The notes: a model not told the origin generated them from the letters alone. A stretch of 64,000 bases of DNA from Empedobacter stercoris (GCF_020281205.1 NZ_JACXZC010000009.1:1-64000), one strand, 5' to 3'. Shown: positions 34,348 to 43,615, counted from the stretch's first letter. Made by a program: numbers and translations.

Positions 34348-35813
34348 GTGATTTCTTCTTTCAAAATAGTAACAACTTCATCTATTTCTTCAAAATTTAG
34401 ATGAGCAAATCCTATTCTTATTGCTGTTTGTTTTTTTGTTTGATATAAAATTGTTTGCGGAATAAATAACCCTTTTTTAGCACAATTTCGTTTTAATTCT
34501 ATCAAATTAATTGATTGATTAAAATTAATCCAAATCGATAATCCACCTGTTGGTACATTAAAATGAAGATGTTGTCCTAATTCAACTTTCAATTTTTTGC
34601 AAAAATAATCGCGACGCTCTTGATATGTTTTTCGTAGTTTTTTTAGTATTCGATTGATTTCACCTTCATTAATCATTTCACCTAAAGTTTGTTCTATAAA
34701 AGGGTCAACTTGTTGGTCTAAAATAGATAAATGCTTTCGCGCCTCTTCTATAAAATCTTTTGGAGCAACAATAAATCCAATTCGATAGCCTGGCGCAAGG
34801 TAATTTCCAAATTTACCCGTGTAAAGTACCATTCCATTCTGATCCGAACTTGCTAACGGAAGAATAGGGTGACTGTTGTAATGAAAATCAAAATCATAAT
34901 CGTCTTCTACAATTGCAAAACCAAATTCCTGTGAAAGTTGAATCAATTCAATTCGTCTTTTCGAACTTAATGTTACTGTTGTAGGGTAATGATGATGAGG
35001 TGTTACATACACAAAACGAATAGTTCGTTGTTCGCACAATGTTCGTAAATCTCTTGTGTCTAAACCAAATTCATCTGTTTTAACTTGAACTATTTTTGAA
35101 TGTTGTGTCTGAAAAATCATATTACTTTTGTAGTAACTAAGATTTGAAACAGCAACATAATCATTTTGTTTTAAGAGAATTTGAGCAATCAAGAAAAGTG
35201 AAATCTCTGCACTTCTTGTGACGACTATATTTTCTTTCAAAATATGTAAACCTCTTGTTAAATTGAGATAATTAGCTAAATTTTTTAGAAAATAGTCGTT
35301 TTTTGATTGATTTATCTTCGAAATAGAAGTTTTTCGTTTTAAAATTGCCGAATATAATTTTGCTGGAATTTTTAATTCTGCCAATCGATGATCGATGGTT
35401 CCGTCAGTTAAAAACAATCGTTCGTTAAAGCTTTCGTAAGGATTATCCAATAAAATAGATTGTTCAAAATTAAAACCAGTTTTCTTTGGGTAGGAATTGA
35501 TTGAAAATTGTGTAGGAATCGTAGTTTTCTGAAATTTTTGAGCAAATTGACTCAAGACATAACTTCCTTTATTAGGAACAATCTCTATCCAACCTTGCGC
35601 TTCAAGTTCCTGAAAACTATTGACTATTGTGTTGCGATGTAAATTAAGAATCAAACTCAATTGTCTTGTTCCAAGGAGTTTTGTTCCACTTGGTAAATAA
35701 CCTAATTGTATTGCTTTTGCCAATTGATTTGCCAATTGTAAATAAATCGGAGTTTCTGAAAATCGATTGATTTCAATAAAACTATTGTAGGGTATTTCAG
35801 CCGGACTATTCAT
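34332..35813 (-). CDS. MocR-family regulator (GntR HTH plus aminotransferase domain)
   Basis: A 493-residue transcription factor. The N-terminal GntR winged helix (about 15-85: PIYLQLANQLAKAIQLGYLP, then HRNTIVNSFQELEAQGW) is joined to a fold-type I PLP domain. The PLP region shows EDDYDFDFHY (about 295-304) and the lysine segment YTGKFGNYLAPGYRIGF (about 325-341). MocR proteins sense PLP or amino compounds and usually control the adjacent divergent gene. Here that is a TonB-dependent receptor, 83 bases away. Confidence 0.9.
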   Translation of the reverse strand: MNSPAEIPYNSFIEINRFSETPIYLQLANQLAKAIQLGYLPSGTKLLGTRQLSLILNLHRNTIVNSFQELEAQGWIEIVPNKGSYVLSQFAQKFQKTTIPTQFSINSYPKKTGFNFEQSILLDNPYESFNERLFLTDGTIDHRLAELKIPAKLYSAILKRKTSISKINQSKNDYFLKNLANYLNLTRGLHILKENIVVTRSAEISLFLIAQILLKQNDYVAVSNLSYYKSNMIFQTQHSKIVQVKTDEFGLDTRDLRTLCEQRTIRFVYVTPHHHYPTTVTLSSKRRIELIQLSQEFGFAIVEDDYDFDFHYNSHPILPLASSDQNGMVLYTGKFGNYLAPGYRIGFIVAPKDFIEEARKHLSILDQQVDPFIEQTLGEMINEGEINRILKKLRKTYQERRDYFCKKLKVELGQHLHFNVPTGGLSIWINFNQSINLIELKRNCAKKGLFIPQTILYQTKKQTAIRIGFAHLNFEEIDEVVTILKEEITKKAE

Positions 35814-35896
35814 TAACTAAAAACTGGTATATCTTGATAGTTCGGAAAGATACTACATTCGCAGCAGTTAAACTAAAAGAAAAAAGATTAAGAAGA
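35814..35896. promoter_or_regulatory. Divergent control region, MocR / TonB receptor
   Basis: An 83-base spacer between the two divergent start codons. AACTGGTATATC...GATAGTT (35822-35842) is an imperfect inverted repeat (AACT / AGTT) and contains CTGGTAT, resembling half-sites reported for some MocR regulators. TACATTCG near 35854 is one mismatch from the -7 consensus. Operator assignment is inference. Confidence 0.4.
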
Positions 35897-37756
35897 ATGA
35901 AAAAGTTTACGCTCGTATTAGCTGTATTAGGCAATAGTGTTTTTGCCCAAATTACAAATGATACAATCGCAATTGGAGAAGTATCTATTTTAGATAATCG
36001 TCTAAACACACCACTTTCTAAAGAAAATAGAAATATATATGTTTTAAATAAAACAGAGATTAATAAGTTACCAGCAAAAACAATTCAAGAAGTTTTGCAA
36101 TATGCTTCTGGAATTGATTTACGACAACGTGGTCCGTTTGGAACGCAAGCTGATATTTCGATGGATGGGGGAAGTTTTGAACAAACACTTATTTTGTTGA
36201 ATGGTGTAAAAATCATGGACCATCAAACTGCGCATAATGCGTTAAATCTTCCTATTCCTATTGAAGCGATTGATCGAATAGAGGTAGTAAGAGGTCCTGC
36301 AGCAAGAGTTTATGGAAACAATAGTTTGACTGGTGTTATCAATATTGTAACGAGACAACCAAAGAAAACAGGTCTTTATGCGAATACTTATTTCGGGACG
36401 AATTTTAAAAAAGATAACGAAGATACTGGCGATACATTTACAAGTCGCGGTGTTCAACTTGGAGCTAATTTAGCTAAAGAAACGCATCAACATCAATTGT
36501 ATGTAAGCCATGATTGGGGGAATGGTTACCGTTACAATACAGCGTATGAGAATAATAAATTGTATTACCAAGGTAACTTCCAATTTGATGAAGAAAATAG
36601 TTTGGTTGCATCGTATGGTTATGTGAAAAATGGCTTTGGAGCGAATGGTTTTTACGCATCACCAGGTGATAAAAATTCGAAAGAATTAGTTGAAACCACT
36701 TTGGTTAATCTTCAGTCAAAACATAAACTTTCTGATCGAATAACTTTAGTCCCAAAAGTGAGTTATCGTTACAACTTTGATGATTATCGTTATTTTAAGA
36801 ATGACTTGAATACAGCTCGTTCTAAACACTATTCAAATTCAATTTCTGGAGAAGTAAATTCAACTTATCAATTGAATAAAGGACAAATTGGAGTAGGAGT
36901 AGAGTACAGAAATGAACAAATTTCTTCGACAAGTATCAAAAATCATACTCGTGATAATGTTGGTTTTTATGCTGAATACAAAACAGATCTTACACCAAAA
37001 CTAAATATAAATGTTGGTACTTATGTTAATTACAATTCACAATATGGATGGCAAGCTTTCCCTGGTATTGATGCAAGCTATGCCATGAATTCTAACTTGA
37101 AATTTGTAGTAAATGCAGGTTCAAGTCAGCGAATTCCTTCGTTTACAGATTTATATTTGGATCAACGTCCTGGAAATATTGGAAATCCAAATGTAGAATC
37201 AGAAAAGGCATTTCAAACAGAAATTGGTTTCAAATACAATAAGAGAAATTTGAGTTTTAATTCCTATTATTTCTATCGTTCGATTACAGATTTTATCGAT
37301 TGGGTACGTTTAACAACGAATGAGCCATGGCAAGCACAAAACTTTGGCGATTTGAAAACACATGGTTTTAATACGAAGGTGTCATATTTAGCGAACCTAT
37401 CAACAAATCAAAGTCTGAAATTCTCATTAAGTTATTCTTATCTTGATCCTACGTTCGAAAATGTAGATGAACAATACAATTCTAAATATAAAATAGAAAG
37501 TTTAAAACATCAGTCAATCAATACGATAGATTACTCTATTGGAAGTACTACTATAAGTATCGCGAATCGTTATAATACACGTCAATCCTATAAATCATAT
37601 TGGATTACTGATGCAAGAATAAGTCATTCGTTCAAGAATAATTTAGGAATTTATTTTGATGCTCAAAATATTTTCAATACCACGTATAACGAAGCAGGAG
37701 CTATTCCGTTGCCATCGAATTGGATGAGTTTAGGAGTTAAGTTTACAGGAATTTAA
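35897..37756 (+). CDS. TonB-dependent outer-membrane receptor
   Basis: A 619-residue outer-membrane transporter. The start is ATG 35897 with signal peptide MKKFTLVLAVLGNSVFAQ; 21 more residues upstream would spoil it. A TonB box-like stretch and plug domain follow (about 35-150: IQEVLQYASGIDLRQRGPFG and RIEVVRGPAARVYGNNSLTG), then a barrel ending in LGVKFTGI. There is no CarboxypepD_reg domain or SusD partner, so it is BtuB/siderophore-like rather than a glycan SusC. Control by the divergent MocR protein suggests an amine, amino-acid or vitamin ligand. Confidence 0.92.
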   Translation: MKKFTLVLAVLGNSVFAQITNDTIAIGEVSILDNRLNTPLSKENRNIYVLNKTEINKLPAKTIQEVLQYASGIDLRQRGPFGTQADISMDGGSFEQTLILLNGVKIMDHQTAHNALNLPIPIEAIDRIEVVRGPAARVYGNNSLTGVINIVTRQPKKTGLYANTYFGTNFKKDNEDTGDTFTSRGVQLGANLAKETHQHQLYVSHDWGNGYRYNTAYENNKLYYQGNFQFDEENSLVASYGYVKNGFGANGFYASPGDKNSKELVETTLVNLQSKHKLSDRITLVPKVSYRYNFDDYRYFKNDLNTARSKHYSNSISGEVNSTYQLNKGQIGVGVEYRNEQISSTSIKNHTRDNVGFYAEYKTDLTPKLNINVGTYVNYNSQYGWQAFPGIDASYAMNSNLKFVVNAGSSQRIPSFTDLYLDQRPGNIGNPNVESEKAFQTEIGFKYNKRNLSFNSYYFYRSITDFIDWVRLTTNEPWQAQNFGDLKTHGFNTKVSYLANLSTNQSLKFSLSYSYLDPTFENVDEQYNSKYKIESLKHQSINTIDYSIGSTTISIANRYNTRQSYKSYWITDARISHSFKNNLGIYFDAQNIFNTTYNEAGAIPLPSNWMSLGVKFTGI

Positions 37757-37809
37757 ATGATGACAACCATTTAATTCTCTTTTAATAGTTTATATTTTTA
37801 AAATGCGGT

Positions 37810-37842
37810 GAGACAACTTTTTCAGAAAAGTTGTCTCTTTTC
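37810..37842 (+). terminator. Terminator after the TonB receptor gene
   Basis: A 12-bp perfect stem (GAGACAACTTTT and complement) with a four-base loop and a T-rich tail. Confidence 0.85.
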
Positions 37843-37883
37843 TTTCACGGATTTTCTGCCTAACTTTACCAAAATTTTTTCAA

Positions 37884-38870
37884 ATGATTATTATAGATTC
37901 TCCTTCTCATGATGCATATTTCAATATAGCTTTAGAAGAATACTTGTTGTACAATTATCCTACAGAAGATATTTTTTTATTATATATCAATGCACCATCT
38001 ATTATTGTGGGGAAATTTCAGAATACGTTAGCCGAAATCAACTTGGATTATGTGACAGAAAATAGCATAAAAGTGGTGCGTCGTATGTCGGGTGGTGGGG
38101 CTGTTTATCATGATTTAGGAAATCTTAACTTTTCGTTCCATACCTTGTTGGGTCAAAATGATTTTATGGATTTTTCGACGTTTACAGCACCTGTTGTTAA
38201 GTTACTAAATGAATTAAATGTTCCAGCGAAATTAGAAGGTCGAAACGATTTATTGGTTGATGGTAAAAAGTTTAGCGGAAATGCAAAGTTGGCTCGAAAT
38301 GGAAAAATGATACAACACGGAACAATTCTTTTTAATTCGGATATGTCTGTTTTAGGCGATGCGTTAAAAATCAATCCTTTAAAATATGTGGATAAAGCAA
38401 TTAAATCTAATCGAGCACGAGTGATTAATTTGATTGAATATTTTCCGAATGAAATGACCACTGACGAGTTGAAAGCCTTGTTGATTGATGAAATGTTAAC
38501 AACAAACGAAGGTTCATCAATTTACAATTTAACACCAAAAGATTTGAATGGTGTTGCAAAATTAATCGAAGAAAAATACCAAACCTGGGATTGGAATTTT
38601 GGATTTTCACCAAAATATAATTTCAAAAATGCAAAGAAAATTCCTGCTGGATTTATCGAAGTTCATTTGGATGTAGAACGAGGCGGAACAATAGAACAAG
38701 CCAAAATTTTCGGAGATTTCTTTGCTTCGGAACCGATAGAAGATTTGGAGAATAAATTAATTGGTGTAAAACATAATGAAACTGAAATTACGAAAATTTT
38801 AAATTCTGTTGATATCACGGCTTATTTTGGAAAAGTAACATTGGAGGAGATTTTAGAATTGTTTAGATAA
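37884..38870 (+). CDS. lplA: Lipoate-protein ligase A
   Basis: A 328-residue enzyme attaching lipoate to E2 subunits and GcvH through lipoyl-AMP. The conserved RRMSGGGAVYHDLGNLNFSF (about 70-89) and the KFSGNAKLARNGKMIQHGTIL block (about 131-151, with the catalytic Lys) are present. An accessory C-terminal domain of about 90 residues is retained, as in LplA that can use free lipoate. Single gene between two terminator or AT-rich regions. Confidence 0.93.
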   Translation: MIIIDSPSHDAYFNIALEEYLLYNYPTEDIFLLYINAPSIIVGKFQNTLAEINLDYVTENSIKVVRRMSGGGAVYHDLGNLNFSFHTLLGQNDFMDFSTFTAPVVKLLNELNVPAKLEGRNDLLVDGKKFSGNAKLARNGKMIQHGTILFNSDMSVLGDALKINPLKYVDKAIKSNRARVINLIEYFPNEMTTDELKALLIDEMLTTNEGSSIYNLTPKDLNGVAKLIEEKYQTWDWNFGFSPKYNFKNAKKIPAGFIEVHLDVERGGTIEQAKIFGDFFASEPIEDLENKLIGVKHNETEITKILNSVDITAYFGKVTLEEILELFR

Positions 38871-39005
38871 ATAAGGTTCAATTATCCTTTATAATTTCTT
38901 TTGTTTTAGCCGTTTAATTTATATATTTTGATACATTTTTAAGCTTTCATAATTTTTAGTTGTAATGGTTTATGATTATCTTTAAATGATATAAATTATA
39001 AAAAT

Positions 39006-39578
39006 ATGTTTGATGAATTATTAAAAGAGATTAGAGCTTGTAAAGTGTGCGAACCTTTTTTAGCTCTTGGTGCAAATCCAGTAGTTCAGGCAGCTCCTAA
39101 CTCTAAAATTGTAATTATTGGGCAAGCTCCAGGATTGAAAGTGCATCAAACAGGTGTGCCTTGGAATGACCCAAGTGGAGATCAGTTGCGTAAATGGTTA
39201 AATGTAACAAAAGATCAATTCTATAACCCTGAATTGTTTGCATTAGTTCCGATAGGATTTTGTTATCCAGGAAAAGGGAAATCAGGAGATCTTCCACCAA
39301 GAAAAGAATGTGCGCCCTTGTGGCATGCGCGTTTATTGGATGAAATGAAAGAAGTTCAGTTGATTTTATTGATCGGTCAATATGCTCAAAAGTATTATTT
39401 GAAAGGGAATATGCACAAAAATATTACAGAAAATGTATTGAATTTTAAGGAATATTTACCACGTTATTTTCCATTGCCTCATCCATCACCACGCAATTTT
39501 ATTTGGATGAACAAAAACCCATGGTTTGTAGAAAATGTATTACCTGAATTAAAAAATAAAGTAAAAAATAGTTTGTAA
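39006..39578 (+). CDS. Uracil-DNA glycosylase, family 4-like, with 4Fe-4S cysteines
   Basis: A 190-residue DNA repair enzyme that removes uracil from DNA. Motif 1 reads GQAPG (39-43) in place of the family-4 GEAPG, and motif 2 is HPSPRN (159-164). Four cysteines at 12, 15, 86 and 102 follow the family-4 cluster spacing (C-x2-C, then C-x15-C), so a 4Fe-4S cluster is likely. A Gln replaces the acidic residue of motif 1. The Crp/Fnr gene follows 39 bases later. Confidence 0.82.
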   Translation: MFDELLKEIRACKVCEPFLALGANPVVQAAPNSKIVIIGQAPGLKVHQTGVPWNDPSGDQLRKWLNVTKDQFYNPELFALVPIGFCYPGKGKSGDLPPRKECAPLWHARLLDEMKEVQLILLIGQYAQKYYLKGNMHKNITENVLNFKEYLPRYFPLPHPSPRNFIWMNKNPWFVENVLPELKNKVKNSL

Positions 39579-39617
39579 ATAAGTACTTTTAGGTATGTTG
39601 ATAATTTATTTAAAGCT

Positions 39618-40220
39618 ATGATTAATCAAGATTTATTAATCCAATTTGGTGGAGAAATTAGAGATTTAAGAAAAAGTGAAATTATTTTTGAGATAGGTCA
39701 TTTTCCTTCCTATTATTATCAAGTGTTGGAGGGAAAGGTGAAAATGAATAATTTTTCTGACGAAGGGAAAGAGTTTATTCAGAATATTTTCACTAAAAAT
39801 CAAAGTTTTGGTGAGCCACCTTTATTTGTAGATGAGCCTTATCCTGCAAATGCAATTGCGGTCACAAAAGGGAAAATAATTCAGATTGCTAAAGATTCTT
39901 TTTACGAATTATTGCAATCTCATCCAGAAGTTTCTTTGGCTGTGAACAAGAGTCTTGCTCGTCGTTTGTATTATAAATCGGTGATGGCACCAGAGATTTC
40001 TTCTCAAAGTCCCGAAAGACGATTAATCAAACTATTGGATTATTTACGAAGTCACAACCAAAATACAGATACAGAATATTTGATTGATTTATCTCGTCAA
40101 CAATTAGGGGATTTAACCGGATTACGTGTTGAAACTGTTATAAGAACAATCAAACATTTAGAGAAAAAAGGACAGCTCAAAATAAGAGATGGTAAAGTGA
40201 TTTTGATTGCTAAAGACTAA
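39618..40220 (+). CDS. Crp/Fnr-family transcriptional regulator
   Basis: A 200-residue regulator with an N-terminal cyclic-nucleotide-type beta-roll (about 15-115) and C-terminal winged HTH (RQQLGDLTGLRVETVIRTIKHL, read from about 155). There is no N-terminal Cys cluster, so it is not an Fe-S FNR; the effector may be heme, a nucleotide or none. It ends tail-to-tail with, and overlaps by 11 bp, the last gene of the cbb3-like oxidase operon, which makes it a reasonable candidate regulator of respiration genes. Confidence 0.88.
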   Translation: MINQDLLIQFGGEIRDLRKSEIIFEIGHFPSYYYQVLEGKVKMNNFSDEGKEFIQNIFTKNQSFGEPPLFVDEPYPANAIAVTKGKIIQIAKDSFYELLQSHPEVSLAVNKSLARRLYYKSVMAPEISSQSPERRLIKLLDYLRSHNQNTDTEYLIDLSRQQLGDLTGLRVETVIRTIKHLEKKGQLKIRDGKVILIAKD

Positions 40221-40614
40221 AATTTTGTATGATATAAAAAGCTGCCCAAGCAACAAATACAATAATAAATACCCAAACCCAAATAGGAATAGTCCTTGGA
40301 TTTTCGCTCCCTTTAATTATAAAACTTTGATTTTTTCCTGTATCATAGGCGTTGATCATTAGAGGAAGTATTCCATTCACTTTCTCTTGATCAGAAAGTC
40401 CTTCTATATGAAGAATTGGTCCATTCGAAACAGTAAACCTGATAAGTTTTAGTCCTTCTTTTTTCTCGAATTTACTAACTATTCTAAGCAGATGTTCACC
40501 ATCTGTTAATTTTGTTGTATCAAGTTTAAAAGTTACAGGAGGAACCAATTCAGCAATTGGTTTTTCTTCTTCGTCGATGTATAGGTAAACGATTATTTTT
40601 TTTTCTTCTGTCAT
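40210..40614 (-). CDS. Tail-anchored protein of the oxidase operon
   Basis: A 134-residue protein with a soluble N-terminal beta-rich domain (about 1-105) and a single C-terminal transmembrane helix (IPIWVWVFIIVFVAWAAFYI, about 108-127). I recognise no family and no heme-binding CxxCH. It is the last gene of the operon, 13 bases after the 87-residue gene, and may be an accessory subunit or assembly factor of the oxidase. Its last codons overlap the 3' end of the convergent Crp/Fnr gene. Confidence 0.7.
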   Translation of the reverse strand: MTEEKKIIVYLYIDEEEKPIAELVPPVTFKLDTTKLTDGEHLLRIVSKFEKKEGLKLIRFTVSNGPILHIEGLSDQEKVNGILPLMINAYDTGKNQSFIIKGSENPRTIPIWVWVFIIVFVAWAAFYIIQNFSL

Positions 40615-40627
40615 GATTTCTTTTTTC

Positions 40628-40891
40628 TTAAAATTTTAAAACAATATTTTTGATGTGTTTTTGATCTTTTTCTCCTGGTTTTATAAGAAATTTGAATGAA
40701 TAGAACAATGTATATAATGTTATAATCGTTATTAGGATAACGATGAACCAATCCCAATTAGATTCGGGACCAGTTCCGTGTGTGAAATCTTGTGTGATTT
40801 TTGGTTGTTGAAGTTTACAAGCATCACAAGCCTTTGCATATCCATATCCAAGTAATAATAATAGTCCTATTTTATATTTAATTTGTCTCAT
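40628..40891 (-). CDS. Small CxxC membrane protein of the oxidase operon
   Basis: An 87-residue protein with an N-terminal hydrophobic signal (about 8-19), a CDAC motif at about 22-25 just after it, a short Pro/Gly-rich periplasmic stretch, one transmembrane helix (about 49-70), and a Lys-rich end. The CxxC near the membrane surface could bind copper or heme or be a thiol pair. It lies one base after the cytochrome gene stop. It resembles a CcoQ-type small subunit only by size and position. Confidence 0.65.
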   Translation of the reverse strand: MRQIKYKIGLLLLLGYGYAKACDACKLQQPKITQDFTHGTGPESNWDWFIVILITIITLYTLFYSFKFLIKPGEKDQKHIKNIVLKF

Positions 40892-40892
40892 T

Positions 40893-41882
40893 TTATTTGA
40901 TTTTATCCATTATTTCTTTCACTTCTTCTACTGTTACTTTTTTACCACTGTTACCCCAACTTGCTTTTTCGTAATTTATAATCGCTGTAACATCTTCTGG
41001 AGTAAAGCTTGCATTGTCACCTACAGCAGGCATAGAAGCATACTCTGGTCTTGGGTCATATCCTTTCATAATAATGGTGATATACAATTCTAAATTATCC
41101 CCCATAACAATAGGACTTCCTTTAAGAGGAGGAAACGCGCCAGGTAATCCCTCGCCATTTGCTTGATGACAACTTGCACAATTGGTACCGAATAACGCTT
41201 CCCCATCTGGTAGATTAGTATCGGTAGAATTACCATTCGATTTTTTCTCTTTTTTATATAAAAATTTTACAGGTTCTACATCTTCTGCAAGTTTTACTTG
41301 TTGAAGACTTAAGAGATAAGCGACCAAATCTTTCGCATCTTTTGTAGGAACAATTTTTCCTTTGACACCAATTCTAAATTCATCAGGAACATTGACTTCC
41401 ATTTCTCCTTCGTCAAGAAAATCTTTCGTTGTAAAAAGCCATTTATAAGAAGGCATTACAGATTCGGGAACAACAGCACGAGGATTGTACAAATGCGAAT
41501 ATTGCCATTCCAAACTCGGTTGTTTTTTTCCAATATTAGTTAAATCAGGACCAGTTCGTTCAGTTCCCATTAAAGTAGCTGTATTCTGAAAAAAGTTGAT
41601 ACGTTTATTTCGAGCGTAATCCGCAGCAATACTTGGTCGATCTCCAAAAACTTGATCCATGTCGACATTTCTAATTTGCTGTGTATGGCAAGCAACACAA
41701 CCTTCTCTGATATAAACTTGTTTTCCATGTGTTTCTTCTGCTGTAGGAGGTTGACTCTGTGGCAATGGTCGATTTATTTTTTCGTTTTTGAAGGCAGGAA
41801 GAATACAAATAATTAAGGTAAGAAAAACAAAAAATGCCAATGCCGATGGAAATAGTTTTTTATGATTATTAAAGAAGTCCAT
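40893..41882 (-). CDS. CcoO-like cytochrome c fused to a second cytochrome c domain
   Basis: A 329-residue membrane-anchored diheme protein. One N-terminal helix (about 12-30) is followed by a CcoO-type domain with CVACH (62-66), an INF...LMGTERTGPDLTNIG block and axial-Met motif VMPSY (142-146). A second class I cytochrome c domain carries CASCH (235-239) and SMPAV (Met284). The single chain may combine the roles of CcoO and part of CcoP, passing electrons to CcoN. It overlaps ccoN by one base (TAATG). Confidence 0.88.
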   Translation of the reverse strand: MDFFNNHKKLFPSALAFFVFLTLIICILPAFKNEKINRPLPQSQPPTAEETHGKQVYIREGCVACHTQQIRNVDMDQVFGDRPSIAADYARNKRINFFQNTATLMGTERTGPDLTNIGKKQPSLEWQYSHLYNPRAVVPESVMPSYKWLFTTKDFLDEGEMEVNVPDEFRIGVKGKIVPTKDAKDLVAYLLSLQQVKLAEDVEPVKFLYKKEKKSNGNSTDTNLPDGEALFGTNCASCHQANGEGLPGAFPPLKGSPIVMGDNLELYITIIMKGYDPRPEYASMPAVGDNASFTPEDVTAIINYEKASWGNSGKKVTVEEVKEIMDKIK

Positions 41883-43615
41883 TATATTGTAGTTTTATTT
41901 GCGTGAATAATATCTAAAAGTTCAGTTGGTGATTCTGGAATTTTTATTTCTTTTTTAGGTTTAATCATTCTATAAAAATTATATGCAAACACAAAATGAG
42001 AAATCCACATCATAGTACCACCAATCGCTCGCCATAACCAATAAGGCATCATTGAAATCACTCCATCAAGAAATGGTTTTTTATCCATCCATAATAATCC
42101 TTTTTCCGTTGAACCAATCATTAATGAAATAGTATAGACAAGCAAACCTATTAAAGCAAGCCAAAAATGAATACCCACCGTAATACTTGGAGGTTCGTGA
42201 GAAGTAATCCTTGGAACAAGTGTGTAGGTAAACGACCATAACATAAATGTGATAATTCCATACATGGTTAAGTGAGAATGCGCAACCGTAAAATCAGTGA
42301 AATGCCAAACAAGATTAGTTATTCGAAAGGCTTCAACCGTACCTTGCATTGATCCTGTAAAATAGAAAATGATGGATACCACATAAAAAGGTAATACATA
42401 GCTCAGTTTTAAACGATGCCAAGATCCTCTAATAGTCATCATAAAATTAATACTTCCTGCTGCTACGGGAATTATCATACCTACACTTGCAACAATAGCA
42501 ATGGTTTGCATCCACCATGGAATGGCACTAAATATAAAATGATGAGTCCCAATCAACGTATAAAATAAAATTTGGGTCCAAAAAGCAAGTATACTTAAGC
42601 TGTATGAATAGACAGGACTGTTTAATTCTTGTGGAAGGAAATAATACATCAATCCAAGGTTAAAAAACATAAACCACATTCCTACACCTTGATGCATATA
42701 ATACCCTTGCGTAATTGTCTCACCCAAACCGTCTTGCCAGAATGGGAGGTAGGCTACAAGTAGTATGACAACAACAAACATCATTGCAGAAACAATATAC
42801 CAATTGGATACGTAAATTTCTTCTGTTTTTCTAGACGAAATGGTTTGAAAATGATTGAAAATACTCAAAAGAATTCCGATAGCAAATAGAAGCATTACTG
42901 GCCAAACATATTCTCTATATTCTCCACCGCTATTATTAATACCTGCCATTAAACAAATACTTCCTATTAAGACAGAAGAATTAAGTAATATTAATGAGAG
43001 ATAAGCAAGGTTTATGCTATATATTTTCGTATTTCCAACACGAGGAATTACATAATATGAAAAACCAACCATCGCAATAGAAGCCCAACCCCAAAACACG
43101 ATATTGGTGTGTACAGGTCTTAATCTCCCAAAGCTTAGCCAACTTACATGATCAGCATCAGGCGCAACAAATTTTATACCTAAATATTCGCCAATTGTTG
43201 TGCCTAAAATAAGCCAAACTATACTACAACCTAAGAACCAAAGGATAATCTTTTTTTCGTTTGTAGGAATTAAGATGCTTTTGCCTTCTTGTCGTTTGCT
43301 TTGTAAAAATCGAATATCATGTATTTCATTCATTTGATCCACCAGTCCTCTTGGATCTTCAACGGATGTATTTAACGAAAGTTCATTTCCTAAGAGTTGA
43401 AATTCTAATTCTTTTTTCCGTTTTTCAAGTGCAGAAACATCTTCAGGATTCAAGTTTTTTAACTCTCCATAGATTCGTTTAAGCTCTTTTTTTCGCAATA
43501 CATTCTTAATTAAAGCATTTATTTTTACTAACACAAGAATTAATGCAAAAAATAATGGAATAAAGAGAAGTAATATTGTTAGCTGAAGTCCAGGCTCATT
43601 GAGTAAATTATTCAT
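41882..43615 (-). CDS. ccoN: cbb3-type cytochrome oxidase catalytic subunit
   Basis: A 577-residue heme-copper oxidase subunit I. Ligands are all visible: His169 (low-spin heme), His308, His358 and His359 (CuB), and His446/His448 in VAHSH (heme irons). Tyr352 lies six residues before His358, exactly where C-family oxygen reductases keep the redox-active tyrosine, and there is no NOR-type VEG glutamate, so O2 reduction is favoured over NO reduction. Residues 1-120 are an added N-terminal helix plus a charged coiled region. It is the first gene of a four-gene operon. Confidence 0.9.
   Translation of the reverse strand: MNNLLNEPGLQLTILLLFIPLFFALILVLVKINALIKNVLRKKELKRIYGELKNLNPEDVSALEKRKKELEFQLLGNELSLNTSVEDPRGLVDQMNEIHDIRFLQSKRQEGKSILIPTNEKKIILWFLGCSIVWLILGTTIGEYLGIKFVAPDADHVSWLSFGRLRPVHTNIVFWGWASIAMVGFSYYVIPRVGNTKIYSINLAYLSLILLNSSVLIGSICLMAGINNSGGEYREYVWPVMLLFAIGILLSIFNHFQTISSRKTEEIYVSNWYIVSAMMFVVVILLVAYLPFWQDGLGETITQGYYMHQGVGMWFMFFNLGLMYYFLPQELNSPVYSYSLSILAFWTQILFYTLIGTHHFIFSAIPWWMQTIAIVASVGMIIPVAAGSINFMMTIRGSWHRLKLSYVLPFYVVSIIFYFTGSMQGTVEAFRITNLVWHFTDFTVAHSHLTMYGIITFMLWSFTYTLVPRITSHEPPSITVGIHFWLALIGLLVYTISLMIGSTEKGLLWMDKKPFLDGVISMMPYWLWRAIGGTMMWISHFVFAYNFYRMIKPKKEIKIPESPTELLDIIHANKTTI

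Noticed and set aside
41882-43615. Nitric oxide reductase (NorB) assignment for the heme-copper subunit
   Set aside because: The tyrosine six residues before the CuB His pair and the absence of the NOR glutamate motif favour a cbb3 oxygen reductase.
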